From the NCBI RefSeq assembly GCF_002245535.1, contig NZ_NKCN01000023.1:1-64000 (forward strand): a stretch of 64,000 nt of DNA. The letters are read 5' to 3'. The notes beneath the pieces were generated by a model. That model saw nothing but the letters and a program-made list of their open reading frames with translations. It was not told where the DNA came from and searched no databases. Below are positions 17,766-26,275 of this stretch, piece by piece. Both the position numbers and the translations under genes were made by a program. Each line of letters opens with the position of its first letter. The first letter of the stretch is position 1. This DNA comes from Mycobacterium lehmannii. Its GTDB lineage: Bacteria; Actinomycetota; Actinomycetes; Mycobacteriales; Mycobacteriaceae.

Positions 17766-19634
17766 ATGTTGTCAACGCTTTTCACCAGGCAGAACACGTC
17801 AACGAACCCGTGGCATGCGCTGTGGGCGATGATGGTCGGCTTCTTCATGATCCTGGTGGACGCGACGATCGTCGCGGTCGCCAACCCGTCGATCATGGCC
17901 ACGTTCGGCGCCAGCTACGACGCCGTCCTGTGGGTCACGAGCGCCTATCTGCTCGCATACGCGGTGCCGTTGCTGGTGGCGGGCCGCCTCGGTGACCGGT
18001 TCGGCCCCAAGAACCTGTACCTTCTCGGCCTCACGGTGTTCACCGTCGCCTCGCTGTGGTGCGGACTGTCCGACACGATCGGGATGTTGATCGCCGCGCG
18101 GGTCGTGCAGGGCTTCGGCGCGGCGCTCCTGACGCCGCAGACCCTGTCGACGGTCACCCGCATCTTCCCCGCCGAACGGCGGGGCATGGCGATGAGCGTG
18201 TGGGGGGCGACGGCCGGGGTCGCGACGCTGGTCGGTCCGTTGGCCGGCGGGATCCTGGTGGACGCCCTCGGGTGGCAGTGGATCTTCTTCGTCAACGTGC
18301 CGATCGGGGTGGTGGGCGTGGCGTTGGCGCTGCGGCTGGTGCCCGAGCTGCCGAGACAGAGGCAGCGACTCGACGTTGCGGGGGTGATCCTCTCGGCGGT
18401 CGGGTTGTTCCTCATCGTGTTCGCCCTGCAGGAGGGGCAGGCGAACAGGTGGACCCACTGGGTCTGGGGCCTGATGGCGTTGGGCACCGGGGTGGTCGCC
18501 GCGTTCCTGTTCTGGCAGGCAGCCAACCGCAACGATCCGCTGCTGCCGCTCGAGATCTTCCGCGACCGCGACTTCTGGCTGTCGACATTCGGCGTCGCGA
18601 CGATCGGGTTCGTCGTGACCGGGATGATCGTGCCGGTCATGTTCTACGCGCAGGCGGTGTGCGGGTTGTCGCCGACGCAGTCGGCGCTTCTGACCGCGCC
18701 GATGGCGATCGCCACAGGTGTGCTCGCGCCCGTCGTCGGACGGATCGTCGATCGGTGGCACCCACGCCCGGTGGTCGGATTCGGGTTCTCGGTGCTGGCG
18801 ATCGCGTTGACCTGGCTCTCCCTGGAAATGGCGCCCGCCACTGCGATCTGGCGGCTGGTGTTGCCGCTCACCGCGACGGGGATCGGGATGGCGTTCATCT
18901 GGTCTCCGCTGGCCGCGACGGCTACCCGCAATCTGCCGACCCGGTTGGCCGGTGCGGGTTCGGGTGTCTACAACACCACCCGCCAGGTCGGGGCCGTGCT
19001 GGGCAGCGCCAGCATGGCGGCGTTCATGACGTGGCAGGTCAACTCCGAGATGCCGCCGTGGGCCGATCCGGCTCAGGGTGATGCGGGTGCGACGCAGTTG
19101 CCGTCGTTCCTGCACACGCCGTTCGCGGCCGCCATGTCGCAGTCGCTGTTGTTGCCCGCGTTCGTCGCGCTGTTCGGTGTGCTCGCCGCGGTGTTCCTAG
19201 TCGGCTATGCGCGCCGCCCACCAGAGGGACCCGCCGCCGTCGAACCAGTCGACGAGCCCGACGACGACGAGGCGTTCGTCGACGACGATGACGACTACGT
19301 CGAGTACACCATCGACTGGGACGACGGCTCTGCGTCATGGGTTCCCGCCGAGCGGGAACCGGCGACCGAGCCAATGCCCGCGCGCGATGAGCGCCCGCCC
19401 GAGCAGTCCGACGACTCGTGGCGCGCGATTCTCGACCAACTGCTCGCCGACATTCCGCCAGCGCCGCCCGCCAAACCCGCAGCCGATCCGATCGGGCTCT
19501 CGCACAACGGCTTACACGTCGAGAACGAGCGGCGGCTCACATCGCTGGAATCGGCCCGGCCGGACGGCGAGGCCTATCGCCACCGCGGGGAGTCCCGTTC
19601 CAGCGGCAGGCATGCGCGCGACGACCGCGACTAG
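17766..19634 (+). CDS. MFS drug-efflux transporter, DHA2 (EmrB/QacA) family with acidic tail
   Basis: This 622-residue protein matches the position of Rv1250 (about 579 residues). I chose ATG 17766 because it sits just before the first helix (WHALWAMMVGFFMILVDATI) with the DHA2 hallmark D-A-T-I. Fourteen membrane helices are expected. GRLGDRFGPKNLY is motif A and GPLAGGILVDALGW is motif C. After the last helix (near residue 480) comes an unusually long soluble tail of about 140 residues. It contains an acidic run (DEPDDDEAFVDDDDDYVEY), then a proline-rich segment. Substrate is unknown. Its stop overlaps the stop of the convergent FAD oxidase gene at a CTAG palindrome. Confidence 0.85.
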   Translation: MLSTLFTRQNTSTNPWHALWAMMVGFFMILVDATIVAVANPSIMATFGASYDAVLWVTSAYLLAYAVPLLVAGRLGDRFGPKNLYLLGLTVFTVASLWCGLSDTIGMLIAARVVQGFGAALLTPQTLSTVTRIFPAERRGMAMSVWGATAGVATLVGPLAGGILVDALGWQWIFFVNVPIGVVGVALALRLVPELPRQRQRLDVAGVILSAVGLFLIVFALQEGQANRWTHWVWGLMALGTGVVAAFLFWQAANRNDPLLPLEIFRDRDFWLSTFGVATIGFVVTGMIVPVMFYAQAVCGLSPTQSALLTAPMAIATGVLAPVVGRIVDRWHPRPVVGFGFSVLAIALTWLSLEMAPATAIWRLVLPLTATGIGMAFIWSPLAATATRNLPTRLAGAGSGVYNTTRQVGAVLGSASMAAFMTWQVNSEMPPWADPAQGDAGATQLPSFLHTPFAAAMSQSLLLPAFVALFGVLAAVFLVGYARRPPEGPAAVEPVDEPDDDEAFVDDDDDYVEYTIDWDDGSASWVPAEREPATEPMPARDERPPEQSDDSWRAILDQLLADIPPAPPAKPAADPIGLSHNGLHVENERRLTSLESARPDGEAYRHRGESRSSGRHARDDRD

Positions 19635-20983
19635 TCGAACAGCACCGCGGGGTTGAGGTAGCCGGACGGGTCGAAGGCCGCCTTCACCGTCCGCATGGCC
19701 GCGATATCGGCGTCGGCGCGCGACATTGCGAGGTACGGGCGCTTGCGGGTGCCGACGCCGTGCTCGCTGCTGACGTTGCCGCCGAGGTGGGCGATGAGAT
19801 CCATCATCGCCGAGTACAGGGCTTGTTCGGCTTGGCTGTCGAGCGTGCACCGCACGAGGTTCAGGTGCAGGCTGCCCTCGCCGACATGACCGAACAGCAC
19901 CGGAATCGCTTCGGGCGCATGGCGGCCGACGAGTCGAACCGCATCGGCGGCGAACTGCGCGATGGCCGAAAGCGGAAGCGAGACGTCGAACTTCAGCGGC
20001 GGGCCGTACACGCCGAGCACTTCGGCGATGGCCTCGCGCACCTGCCAGAGTCGTTGCTGTGCGGCTGTGTCGACGCCGACGGCGGGTTCCCCGCACAGGT
20101 CTGCGCCCTCGATCGCGTCGGCGAGTCGATCGGTCTGGTCGGTGTCGCCCGCCAGTTCGATCAGAAGCTGCCAGGCGCCGTCGACGGGCGCGGGCACCCC
20201 GGCGTGCTCGGCGGTCAACGCGCTGGCGCGCGCGTCGATCAATTCCAGTGCGGCGATGCCGTCCAGGTCGCGGAAGATCCGTCCGGCGGTGACGAGCGCG
20301 TCGAGGTCGGCGAACCCGCAGATCGCGGTCACCCGGTGTGGCGGTGTGGGGTGCAGTCGCAGATCGAGCGCGGTGATGACGCCCAAAGTGCCTTCCGCGC
20401 CGACGAACAGCGACGCCAGGTCGTAGCCGGTGTTGTCCATCCGCACCCGGCTGTGCCGGTGCACGACCGAACCGTTGGGCAGAGCCACATCCAAGCCGAT
20501 CACCTGCTCGCCCATGTTGCCGTAGCGGACGGTGCGCAACCCGCCGGCGTTCGTCGACGCCATCCCCCCGACGGTGGCGGTGTCGCGCGCGGCCAGGTCG
20601 ACGCCGAACACCAGCCCTGCCTCGCCGGCCGTCCGCTGCACCTCGGCCAGAGTCACTCCGGCGCCCACCGAGATTCGGCGTTCGGTGATGTCGACGTCAC
20701 CGATGTCACGCAGTCGCTCGGTCGACAGCAGCACGTCGTCGTGTTCGGGAACGGTGCCCGCCACCAGCGATGTCCGTCCGCCCTGCACGGTGACGTAGGC
20801 ACCAGCGTCGCGGCAGGCCCGCAGTACGGCGGCGACCTCGTCGGCCGACCCCGGCCGCACCAGGGCGCTGGCCCGGCCGCGGTACCGCCCGGTGTGGTCG
20901 ACGACGCGTGCGGCGAGCACATCGGGATCGCTGCTGACGTAGGCCTTCCCGACGATCTCGGCCAGCCGCTCGGTCAGGCTCAT
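19631..20983 (-). CDS. FAD-linked oxidase, glycolate/D-lactate dehydrogenase-like
   Basis: A flavoprotein of 450 residues in the GlcD/D-lactate dehydrogenase class, which oxidise 2-hydroxy acids. The PCMH-type FAD-binding domain (about residues 35-215) shows VTVQGGRTSLVAGTVP, ATVGGMASTNAGGLRTVRYG and FVGAEGTLGVITALDL. The C-terminal domain ends with the typical HVGEGSLHLNLV, then VSSEHGVGTRKRPYL with the catalytic-region histidine. The ATG at 20983 overlaps the stop of the upstream helicase gene (TGATG), so the two are translationally coupled. A paralogue lies at 31855-33219. I do not recall an equivalent beside Rv1251c in M. tuberculosis. The electron acceptor and substrate are unknown. Confidence 0.85.
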   Translation of the reverse strand: MSLTERLAEIVGKAYVSSDPDVLAARVVDHTGRYRGRASALVRPGSADEVAAVLRACRDAGAYVTVQGGRTSLVAGTVPEHDDVLLSTERLRDIGDVDITERRISVGAGVTLAEVQRTAGEAGLVFGVDLAARDTATVGGMASTNAGGLRTVRYGNMGEQVIGLDVALPNGSVVHRHSRVRMDNTGYDLASLFVGAEGTLGVITALDLRLHPTPPHRVTAICGFADLDALVTAGRIFRDLDGIAALELIDARASALTAEHAGVPAPVDGAWQLLIELAGDTDQTDRLADAIEGADLCGEPAVGVDTAAQQRLWQVREAIAEVLGVYGPPLKFDVSLPLSAIAQFAADAVRLVGRHAPEAIPVLFGHVGEGSLHLNLVRCTLDSQAEQALYSAMMDLIAHLGGNVSSEHGVGTRKRPYLAMSRADADIAAMRTVKAAFDPSGYLNPAVLFD

Positions 20984-23900
20984 CACGTCGGTGTGTCGCT
21001 CGCGCCCAGCGACAGGAACGCTCCCAACTCGATCAAGCGGTCCGGTGTGCTCGGCAGATACTCGGTGAGCACCTCCGAACGGACGATCACGCTGAGGTAC
21101 TTCGCGCGGCTGACCGCGACGTTGAGTCGATTCCTGTTGAGCAGAAACGATATTCCGCGCGGCACATCGTCGATGGAGGACGCCGTCATCGATACGAACA
21201 CCACCGGCGCCTGCCTGCCCTGGAACTTGTCCACGGTGCCGACCGCGACGTCGGGCAGCCCGGCGTTCTCGAAATAGTCACGCAGCAGCAGCACCTGGGC
21301 GTTGTAGGGGGCGACGACCAGGACGTCCTTCTGGGTCAGCGCGCGGGCGCCGTGCTCGTCGGTCCAGTCGCTGCCGAGCAGCGTCAGTGTCGCCGCGACG
21401 ATGGCTTCGGCCTCTTCGGGGCTGCTCGTGGAGTTGCCGTCGTGGGGGATGGACACCACACGTACACCGGGAGCTTGTCCGTGAAGGCGGCGCGCTGCCG
21501 GGTGGCCGTTCGCGGACTGCAGCCTGCCCTCGTAGGCGAGCCGGGATACCGGGGCGCACACCGCGGGATGCATCCGGTGGGAGCGGTCGAGGAAGTAGCC
21601 GAATTGTTCGGGCAGAGTGCGGTTTTCCTGCACCAGCCAGCCCAGCACCGATGCGTCGACCGGCTCGGGATGGTGGCCCTGGCTGACCTGAGGCAGCTGT
21701 TGCGGGTCGCCCAGCAGCATCAGGTTGTCGGCCGCCCTGGCCACCGCGATGGTGTTGGCCAGGCAGTACTGACCCGCCTCCTCGATCACCAGCAGGTTCA
21801 GGCTGCGGGCCTGGACGCGAGTGTCGTTCGCGAAATCCCATGCGGTGCCGCCGATGACGCAGCCGGCGTGGTCGGCGATGAACGCCGCATACTCGTCCTT
21901 GTCGATCGCCCGACAGCCGACGTCGTCGGGGCAGTCCTTCTTGGCGATGCGCTCGGGGTCCACGCCTGCCTTGATCAGGTCGCGAAAGAGGTTCTCCACC
22001 ACCGCATGTGACTGCGCCACGACACCGACGCGCCACTGGTGGTCGTTGACCAGGCGGGCGATGATCCGGGCGGCCGTGTACGTCTTGCCGGTCCCGGGTG
22101 GGCCGTGCACCGCCAAATATGACGAGTCCAGGTCGAGCACCGCGGCGGCGATGTCGGCGGTGACATCGCCGGTGCGGGGCAGAAGGGCGCCGCTGCAGGT
22201 GCGCGGCGGCCGGCGCAGCAGGATATCGACCACCGCCGTGCGCGGCAGATCCGGTAGCGCAGCGGCGACCTCGGCGGCCGCGCTGTCGATGGCCTCACGT
22301 AACTTTTTGTTGGGAACGATGTTTCGCGGCGTCAGCGCGAACGGGGTCTGCGTGAACGTCCCGGCAGGGGTCTCACGTTCGCAGATCACCACCCGGGTGG
22401 GCGGGTCGTCGACTTCGATGACGTCGGCGTTGCCGGCCGCGCGCCGGTCCGCGTTGTCCGCCATGCCCGCGGGCGACGGCGGCTCATACAGTGCGAACAC
22501 CTCTCTGCTGACGTCACCGCCCTCCAGCGCCCCGGTCAGTTCCAGCCAGCGCTGCTGTTTACGGGCCCGCGTCGACGGCAGATGCCAGTCCTTGACCACT
22601 GCCACGCCGTCGGCGTCGACCAGGAACACGTCGTTGGTGTCGCCCCACTCGTCGACAGGACTGTTCAAGCGGTCGAAATGCGCCCACCAGAACGGCTTGT
22701 CCTCGCGGCGGTGATATCCGCGCGCGGCGGCCAACAATGCCACGGCCGTCTGCTCTGGACTGCGTTGGGCCACACCGTCCCCGGCAAAGTCCATCAGCGT
22801 GCGCGCCAGGTGATCGGTGTCCTCGACGGCGACGCTCTGGGTGACCGGCTGCGGCCCGAGCGGCGGGACGCTCGACTCGATTGCGATCTTGATCAGCCAG
22901 TCGCGCAGCCGATGTGTCGATCGGCAGTCGTAGCGGTTGTAATCCTCGATCTTCTTGAGCATGTTGTCGGCTTCGTCGTGACGACCTTCGGCGCGCAGCT
23001 CACAGAACCGCGCGTACATCGTGATCGACTCCGTGGCCGTGGTGACGTCGCCGGTGCGCAGTTCGGAGCCCATGTACAGCGGCTCCAGGGACTTCAGGCT
23101 GTAGTTCTCCGTGCCGACGCGAATGCTCTTGCGCACCAACGGATACAGGTCGACCAGAACACCGCTGCGCAGCAGGTCGTCGACCTCGTCCTCGCCGACC
23201 CCATAGCGGCCGGCCAACCGGAGAAGCGCCGTCTTCTCGTACGCCGCGTAGTGGTAGATGTGCATCTTCGGATGCCGCTTGCGGCGCTGGCGCACCAGCT
23301 TGAGGAAGTCGACAAGGGCCTTGCGCTCACTCGGACGGTCGTGCGCCCACAGCGGCCGGAAACCGCCGCCGACCTCGAGCACGCCCCACATGTACTCCAG
23401 GCCCCACTCGCGACCGTCGGCGCTCCACAGCGGGTCGCCTTCGAAGTCGAAGAACAGGTCGCCCTTGTCGGGGTCGGGTAGCAGGGTCAACGGTTGGGCT
23501 TCGACGATCTGATACGGGGGCTTGCCGTCCACCCGCGGCGCCAGCTGCAGCCTGGCCTGCTCACGCAGCGCGGTGAGGGTCCGGGCCGGAAGCTCGGCGA
23601 CCGGTCCTTCGTGTCGCGCGAGTTCGGCGACGGTGCTGATGCCGGCGTCGAGCAGGCGCGCCCGTTGGCTGACCCGCATGTTCGCCACCAGCAACAGGTC
23701 GTCGCCGGCGCGGACCTGGGCCTCGCATTCCGGGCAGCGGAAGCACGCGCGCACGGTGTCGTCGGCCCAGTCGACCGGCTCGCCCGACGCGAAGTGGTCG
23801 TCGAGCAGCCGCTGCAGGGCTTCGCGCCGCGGGCGGTAGACCGGGAGCAACTCATCGATGCGGTAGCTCGCGGTGGCGCCGTCGCCCAAGATCAGCTCGA

Positions 23901-24408
23901 CCTCCTCGGCCACCGGCACACCCGCGGCCGTGAGCGTTTCGGCGTAGGCGGCCAACTGCAGCAGCGCCTCGACCTTCACCGAGCGCGCGAGCTTGGTGTC
24001 GCGCAATCGATACCGCTCACCGTCGGCGTCCCGCTCCAGGATCAGGAAGTCGGCGAAGCCGACGAATCGGCCGTCGAACATCGCGGCCTGGTAGATCACC
24101 TCGGCGCGGCGCTCCACAGCGCGGCGCGTCTGCTCGGCGGCTGCGGTCAGCCCGTCGACCGTGTACGGCGGCCTGCCGATGATGGCGACGTCGGCCCCGT
24201 CGCGCAGCAGGTCGAGGTGCCGCTGTTCATGCTCGTCGCCGAGCTGAGCCGTCCTGGCCAACAGCTCGTCCTCGCTCGCGACGGCAGGACCTCGTCCGAG
24301 CTTGGCGTCGAACGCGCGCAGCAGCGCGTACTCGCAGCGGGCTGCCGCTGCGAGATCGGATGCGCTGTATACGACGCGGGTTTCGGCGCCCTCGGAGGCC
24401 ACGAACAC
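20983..24408 (-). CDS. RecB-like nuclease / RNase H-like exonuclease / SF1 helicase fusion
   Basis: A 1141-residue nucleic-acid processing protein equivalent to Rv1251c (about 1139 residues). The N-terminal part is a TM0106/RecB-like PD-(D/E)XK nuclease: GFADF near residue 117, RYRLRDTKLA near 136 and LLQLAAYAE near 150. Cys25 (ARCEYALL) and CFRCPEC near 222 flank it and could hold an Fe-S cluster as in Cas4/AddB nucleases. Next is a YprB-type RNase H exonuclease domain: FFDFEGDP near 320, HIYHYAAYEK, VDLYPLV and YDCRSTHRLRDWL. Last is an SF1 helicase with GPPGTGKT near 770, VIEEAGQ, GDPQQLPQV, TVDKFQGRQAPVVF and LNVAVSRAK. GTG 24408 was chosen for its agreement with the family length. No physiological role is established. 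Confidence 0.85.
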   Translation of the reverse strand: MFVASEGAETRVVYSASDLAAAARCEYALLRAFDAKLGRGPAVASEDELLARTAQLGDEHEQRHLDLLRDGADVAIIGRPPYTVDGLTAAAEQTRRAVERRAEVIYQAAMFDGRFVGFADFLILERDADGERYRLRDTKLARSVKVEALLQLAAYAETLTAAGVPVAEEVELILGDGATASYRIDELLPVYRPRREALQRLLDDHFASGEPVDWADDTVRACFRCPECEAQVRAGDDLLLVANMRVSQRARLLDAGISTVAELARHEGPVAELPARTLTALREQARLQLAPRVDGKPPYQIVEAQPLTLLPDPDKGDLFFDFEGDPLWSADGREWGLEYMWGVLEVGGGFRPLWAHDRPSERKALVDFLKLVRQRRKRHPKMHIYHYAAYEKTALLRLAGRYGVGEDEVDDLLRSGVLVDLYPLVRKSIRVGTENYSLKSLEPLYMGSELRTGDVTTATESITMYARFCELRAEGRHDEADNMLKKIEDYNRYDCRSTHRLRDWLIKIAIESSVPPLGPQPVTQSVAVEDTDHLARTLMDFAGDGVAQRSPEQTAVALLAAARGYHRREDKPFWWAHFDRLNSPVDEWGDTNDVFLVDADGVAVVKDWHLPSTRARKQQRWLELTGALEGGDVSREVFALYEPPSPAGMADNADRRAAGNADVIEVDDPPTRVVICERETPAGTFTQTPFALTPRNIVPNKKLREAIDSAAAEVAAALPDLPRTAVVDILLRRPPRTCSGALLPRTGDVTADIAAAVLDLDSSYLAVHGPPGTGKTYTAARIIARLVNDHQWRVGVVAQSHAVVENLFRDLIKAGVDPERIAKKDCPDDVGCRAIDKDEYAAFIADHAGCVIGGTAWDFANDTRVQARSLNLLVIEEAGQYCLANTIAVARAADNLMLLGDPQQLPQVSQGHHPEPVDASVLGWLVQENRTLPEQFGYFLDRSHRMHPAVCAPVSRLAYEGRLQSANGHPAARRLHGQAPGVRVVSIPHDGNSTSSPEEAEAIVAATLTLLGSDWTDEHGARALTQKDVLVVAPYNAQVLLLRDYFENAGLPDVAVGTVDKFQGRQAPVVFVSMTASSIDDVPRGISFLLNRNRLNVAVSRAKYLSVIVRSEVLTEYLPSTPDRLIELGAFLSLGASDTPT

Positions 24409-24459
24409 GCTGCCACTGTATGTGACCCGGACGACACATTCCGGCTCCCTCGGTCCCCG

Positions 24460-24525
24460 CGAACGTGGGTTACCCGCACACCTATTGCGGCTCGGGCGTG
24501 ACACGAGGCCACACTCGCCGATTCA
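24460..24525 (+). repeat. Left inverted repeat of the DUF559 cassette
   Basis: It begins CGAACGTGGGTTACCCGCAC. The first 24 bases are the exact reverse complement of 25553-25576. The repeat lies in the divergent gap, 52 bases upstream of the helicase start and 82 bases before the DUF559 gene's ATG, so it may also carry promoter signals. Confidence 0.85.
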
Positions 24526-24607
24526 CAACGACGCGCGTATCCACAGCCCGAGCGTTCAGTGGTCCGCACCGACCGATTCTGTGGGACTCGGCACTGACCG
24601 TGACCGC

Positions 24608-25513
24608 ATGGATACGAAGTCATCGCCGTTCATCGGCACCGAAGGGTTGGCGGCAGGCGGGGTGACCAGGCGAACACTGGTCAGCCGCCACAACATGATC
24701 TACCGCAATGTCTACCTGCCGAAAGGGGTGAAGCTGACGCCGGAGAGACGGGCGGTCGCGGCGTGGCTGTGGTCCCGGCGAAACGCCACGATCGCCGGAA
24801 TATCCGCCGCGGCGTTGCACGGATCCCGATGGATCGACGAGAACCTGCCCGCCGAATTGATCCGTGGCGAAGCCTGTGATGTCGACGGAATCACCATCCA
24901 TCGGGCGAAACTGCGCGATGAGGAGATGGGCATGGTCCATGGAATGCCGGTGACCACGCCGGTGCGAACGGCATTCGACCTCGGCCGCGGGGGCAGCCTC
25001 GAGACGGCGATCATCAGGGTCGATGCGCTGGCGAACGCTACCGGTCTCAAGCCGGTCGACGTCGGGCGTCTCGCCGAAACGCGTCGTGGCGCCCGCGGCA
25101 TCGTGCAGCTGCGACGGGTGCTCGAATTGATGGACGGCGGCGCTGAGTCGCCGCAGGAAACCAGGACACGCCTGCTGATGCTCGCCGCCGGATTCCCGAG
25201 GCCGCAAACGCAGATCCTCGTCGCTGACGAGTACGGCTGCTTCATCGGCCGCGTCGACATGGGCTGGGAGGAGCTCAAGGTCGGCGTCGAATATGACGGT
25301 CCGCAGCATTGGGACGATCCCGCACAGCACGCGCGCGACATCGACCGGCTGGCGGAACTGGGGGCTCAGCGCTGGCTGATCATCCGGGCGAGTCGCGATA
25401 TTTTGCGCTCTCGCCCCCATGTCTTTCTCGCGCGCGTACGGGACGCGATGCAGGCGAGGGGCTGGCCGCATTCGGATGAGGTTCGACTCGACGCGCGAAT
25501 TGCTTGGCTCTAA
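24608..25513 (+). CDS. AbiEi-like winged-helix plus DUF559 (Vsr-like nuclease) protein
   Basis: A 301-residue member of a family repeated many times in mycobacterial genomes. The N-terminal half resembles the AbiEi antitoxin winged helix with GGVTRRTLVSR, YRNVYLPKGV and ISAAALHGSRWI. The C-terminal half is a DUF559/very-short-patch-repair endonuclease-like fold. It contains FIGRVDMGWEELKVGVEYDG, where the Asp and Glu-x-Asp-Gly match the PD-(D/E)XK core, followed by ARDIDRLAELGAQRWLIIRA. No toxin partner such as AbiEii is adjacent. The gene is bounded by 66-bp inverted repeats, the right one starting at its stop codon. ATG 24608 was chosen for family length; the open frame extends upstream without support. 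Whether it cuts DNA is unknown. Confidence 0.75.
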   Translation: MDTKSSPFIGTEGLAAGGVTRRTLVSRHNMIYRNVYLPKGVKLTPERRAVAAWLWSRRNATIAGISAAALHGSRWIDENLPAELIRGEACDVDGITIHRAKLRDEEMGMVHGMPVTTPVRTAFDLGRGGSLETAIIRVDALANATGLKPVDVGRLAETRRGARGIVQLRRVLELMDGGAESPQETRTRLLMLAAGFPRPQTQILVADEYGCFIGRVDMGWEELKVGVEYDGPQHWDDPAQHARDIDRLAELGAQRWLIIRASRDILRSRPHVFLARVRDAMQARGWPHSDEVRLDARIAWL

Positions 25514-25576
25514 TACGCCGAGTGTGGGATCGACACACGTCCTCGCCACGAAAGGTGTGCGGGTAACCCACGTTCG
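25511..25576 (-). repeat. Right inverted repeat of the DUF559 cassette
   Basis: The reverse complement of this segment aligns to 24460-24525 with 51 of 66 identities, and its outer 24 bases are identical. It starts at the stop codon of the DUF559 gene and ends 27 bases before the lprE stop codon of the convergent neighbour. Confidence 0.85.
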
Positions 25577-25603
25577 GCGGAGGAGGCGGACGGCGGGCGG
25601 CAC

Positions 25604-26182
25604 TCAGCCGCCGGTGTTCCCGATCAGCTCGACGCCGTTTCCGTTCCAGCGGAACCTGACCACGCTGTCGAGGCCGGGGACGCCGTTGGAGTAGCGCAGC
25701 GCGACCGTGTCGCCGGTGCTCTCCGAGGTGTCGACGCCGTTGAACCCGTAGGTGTCGGGCGCGCCGCTCGGGATGAACTTGCCGAGGTGGAACATCACCG
25801 CCCGAGTGTTCGGGTTGGTGGTGTTGGTGTTGGCCTTGACGATGACGACCGACAGCTGCGCGCACTCGTTGTAGTTACCTGCGATCGGCTCCGGGTTCCA
25901 GCCCTGGTCGCTGCGTGGATCGCGGGGCAACTCGGCCACCGCCCTGGTGATCTCCGGCGCGGCGAGGTTGACCGCGCACGGGTCGGCCGCCGCGGGTGCG
26001 CTGGGCGCCGCCGCTTTCGGGGCCGACGGCGGCGGCCCGGCAGGGGGAGGTGCGGCGGGGGGCATCGCGTCGGGCGTCTTCGAGACCGTCGAGTCGCTGG
26101 CTCCGCAGCCGACGGCGACCACCACCACCGCCGCAAGCGCCGCCGCCGATCGCATGAGGCCGTTGAGCCGAACCGTGCACAT
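25604..26182 (-). CDS. lprE: Lipoprotein LprE
   Basis: A 192-residue secreted lipoprotein. The signal peptide (RSAAALAAVVVVAVGC) ends at Cys26. A proline/alanine-rich linker of about 35 residues follows, then a conserved globular domain. That domain contains DPCAVNLAAPEI, AELPRDPRSDQGWNPEPIAG and NYNECAQLSVVIVKANTN, and ends in KFIPSGAPDTYGF and RFRWNGNGVELIGNTGG. These match my recollection of M. tuberculosis LprE (Rv1252c, about 202 residues). The ATG at 26182 has an AAGGGTGG element upstream; in-frame GTGs lie just before it. Function in the envelope is not known with certainty; it has been discussed as a virulence-related lipoprotein. It is divergent from deaD. Confidence 0.9.
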   Translation of the reverse strand: MCTVRLNGLMRSAAALAAVVVVAVGCGASDSTVSKTPDAMPPAAPPPAGPPPSAPKAAAPSAPAAADPCAVNLAAPEITRAVAELPRDPRSDQGWNPEPIAGNYNECAQLSVVIVKANTNTTNPNTRAVMFHLGKFIPSGAPDTYGFNGVDTSESTGDTVALRYSNGVPGLDSVVRFRWNGNGVELIGNTGG

Positions 26183-26261
26183 CACTTGAGCCACCCTTGC
26201 AAATCGCGTCGACCAGGTCGCGCCGACACACCGCGTGGCGAATCGGGCTGCTCGCGGGCAC

Positions 26262-26267
26262 TAGACT
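26262..26267 (+). promoter_or_regulatory. -10 hexamer (TAGACT) for deaD
   Basis: TAGACT fits TANNNT and ends eight bases before the deaD ATG, so the transcript should be leaderless or carry only one or two extra bases. There is no ribosome site upstream of that ATG. Confidence 0.5.
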
Positions 26268-26275
26268 CGACGCCG

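Larger units (their letters stand above)
24460..25576. mobile_element. Putative inverted-repeat-bounded cassette carrying an AbiEi/DUF559 gene
   Basis: Two 66-bp inverted repeats (24460-24525 and 25511-25576) enclose a single gene. Their outer 24 bp are identical and the whole repeats match at 51 of 66 positions. In M. tuberculosis, as I recall, Rv1251c and lprE are direct neighbours, so this 1.1-kb segment behaves as an insertion. No transposase is present and I could not see a target-site duplication, so mobility is inferred, not shown. Confidence 0.5.

Noticed and set aside
24445..25600. Target-site duplication outside the DUF559 cassette repeats
   Set aside because: The bases outside 24460 and 25576 do not form a direct repeat that I can see.
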